This document shows positions 34,436 through 34,486 of a DNA stretch of 34,486 nt, piece after piece; within the stretch, counting starts at the first letter, position 1, and every line of letters starts with the position of its first letter. The notes beneath the pieces were generated by a model, which ran no database searches, was not told where the DNA came from, and saw nothing but the letters and a program-made list of their open reading frames with translations. Source of the stretch: Emticicia agri (lineage in GTDB: Bacteria > Bacteroidota > Bacteroidia > Cytophagales > Spirosomataceae); contig CAMAQF010000043.1 in assembly GCA_945860265.1 (NCBI GenBank), positions 1 through 34,486 of the forward strand, written 5' to 3'. The position numbers were made by a program, and so were the translations under genes.

Positions 34436-34486
34436 ATGAATAAAAACTCGCTTCTTTATTTTATTGCTGCCGTTGCGGCAACTGGT
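34436..34486 (+). CDS. Start of a membrane or exported protein, 3' truncated by the window edge
   Basis: An ATG at 34436 opens a frame of 17 codons (MNKNSLLYFIAAVAATG) running off the window. The short basic start and the following hydrophobic stretch look like a signal peptide or first membrane segment. It is divergent from recF, as is common for a TPR-protein gene in related genomes, but too little is present to assign a product. Confidence 0.5.
   Translation, partial: MNKNSLLYFIAAVAATG

Noticed and set aside
1..34486. Search for tRNA, rRNA, CRISPR arrays, transposases, phage genes, toxin-antitoxin or defence systems
   Set aside because: None of these could be recognised on either strand; all sizeable frames belong to the genes listed.

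Overview
The window looks like chromosomal DNA of a Bacteroidota member, most likely of the Cytophagales type. The evidence is low GC content, a SusC/SusD pair, a second TonB-dependent receptor with a carboxypeptidase-like N-terminal domain, DUF2911, an eukaryote-type NADP isocitrate dehydrogenase, MutS2 with a C-terminal Smr domain, and several promoters matching the Bacteroidota -7 element TAnnTTTG with little sign of Shine-Dalgarno sequences. The genus cannot be fixed from the sequence alone. I see no rRNA, tRNA, CRISPR array, transposase or phage gene. No gap between genes exceeds about 290 bases.

Layout. (1) 1-10.4 kb is a mixed housekeeping block: the 3' part of an S9 peptidase, DUF2911 protein, a lone MacB/LolD-type ABC ATPase, a large membrane-TPR protein, phosphatidylserine decarboxylase, YraN, a DsbA/FrnE-like oxidoreductase, mannose-1-phosphate guanylyltransferase and a DUF3089 lipase-like protein. 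A 104-bp element with 13-bp terminal inverted repeats exactly fills the psd-yraN gap. (2) 10.4-18.3 kb holds a stand-alone TonB-dependent receptor with a striking Ala/Val/Gln/Thr-rich insertion, icd, a Gfo/Idh/MocA oxidoreductase, ndk and a NagX-like membrane acyltransferase. (3) 18.4-30.4 kb looks like a gluconate or sugar-acid locus: a divergent FGGY kinase and an AraC-type regulator on the minus strand, then SusC, SusD, NAD-type 6-phosphogluconate dehydrogenase, a canonical gluconokinase, a calcineurin-like phosphoesterase and a Tat-exported beta-propeller on the plus strand. (4) 30.7-34.5 kb holds mutS2, recF (minus) and the first 17 codons of a further gene.

How the genes may work together. 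SusCD would bring a sugar acid or its conjugate across the outer membrane, exported enzymes could process it, gluconokinase would make 6-phosphogluconate, and Gnd would turn that into ribulose 5-phosphate plus NADH. No inner-membrane gluconate permease is present here. The most interesting observation is the minus-strand FGGY paralogue next to the AraC gene. It keeps the substrate-side motifs and catalytic Asp of its neighbour but has substitutions in all three nucleotide-binding motifs, which suggests a possible sensor pseudokinase. Other points of note are tandem hairpins between susD and gnd, an inverted repeat overlapping a promoter, a triple ACCACAAA inverted-repeat arrangement before mutS2, and CTCATTC-type repeats just before three start codons.
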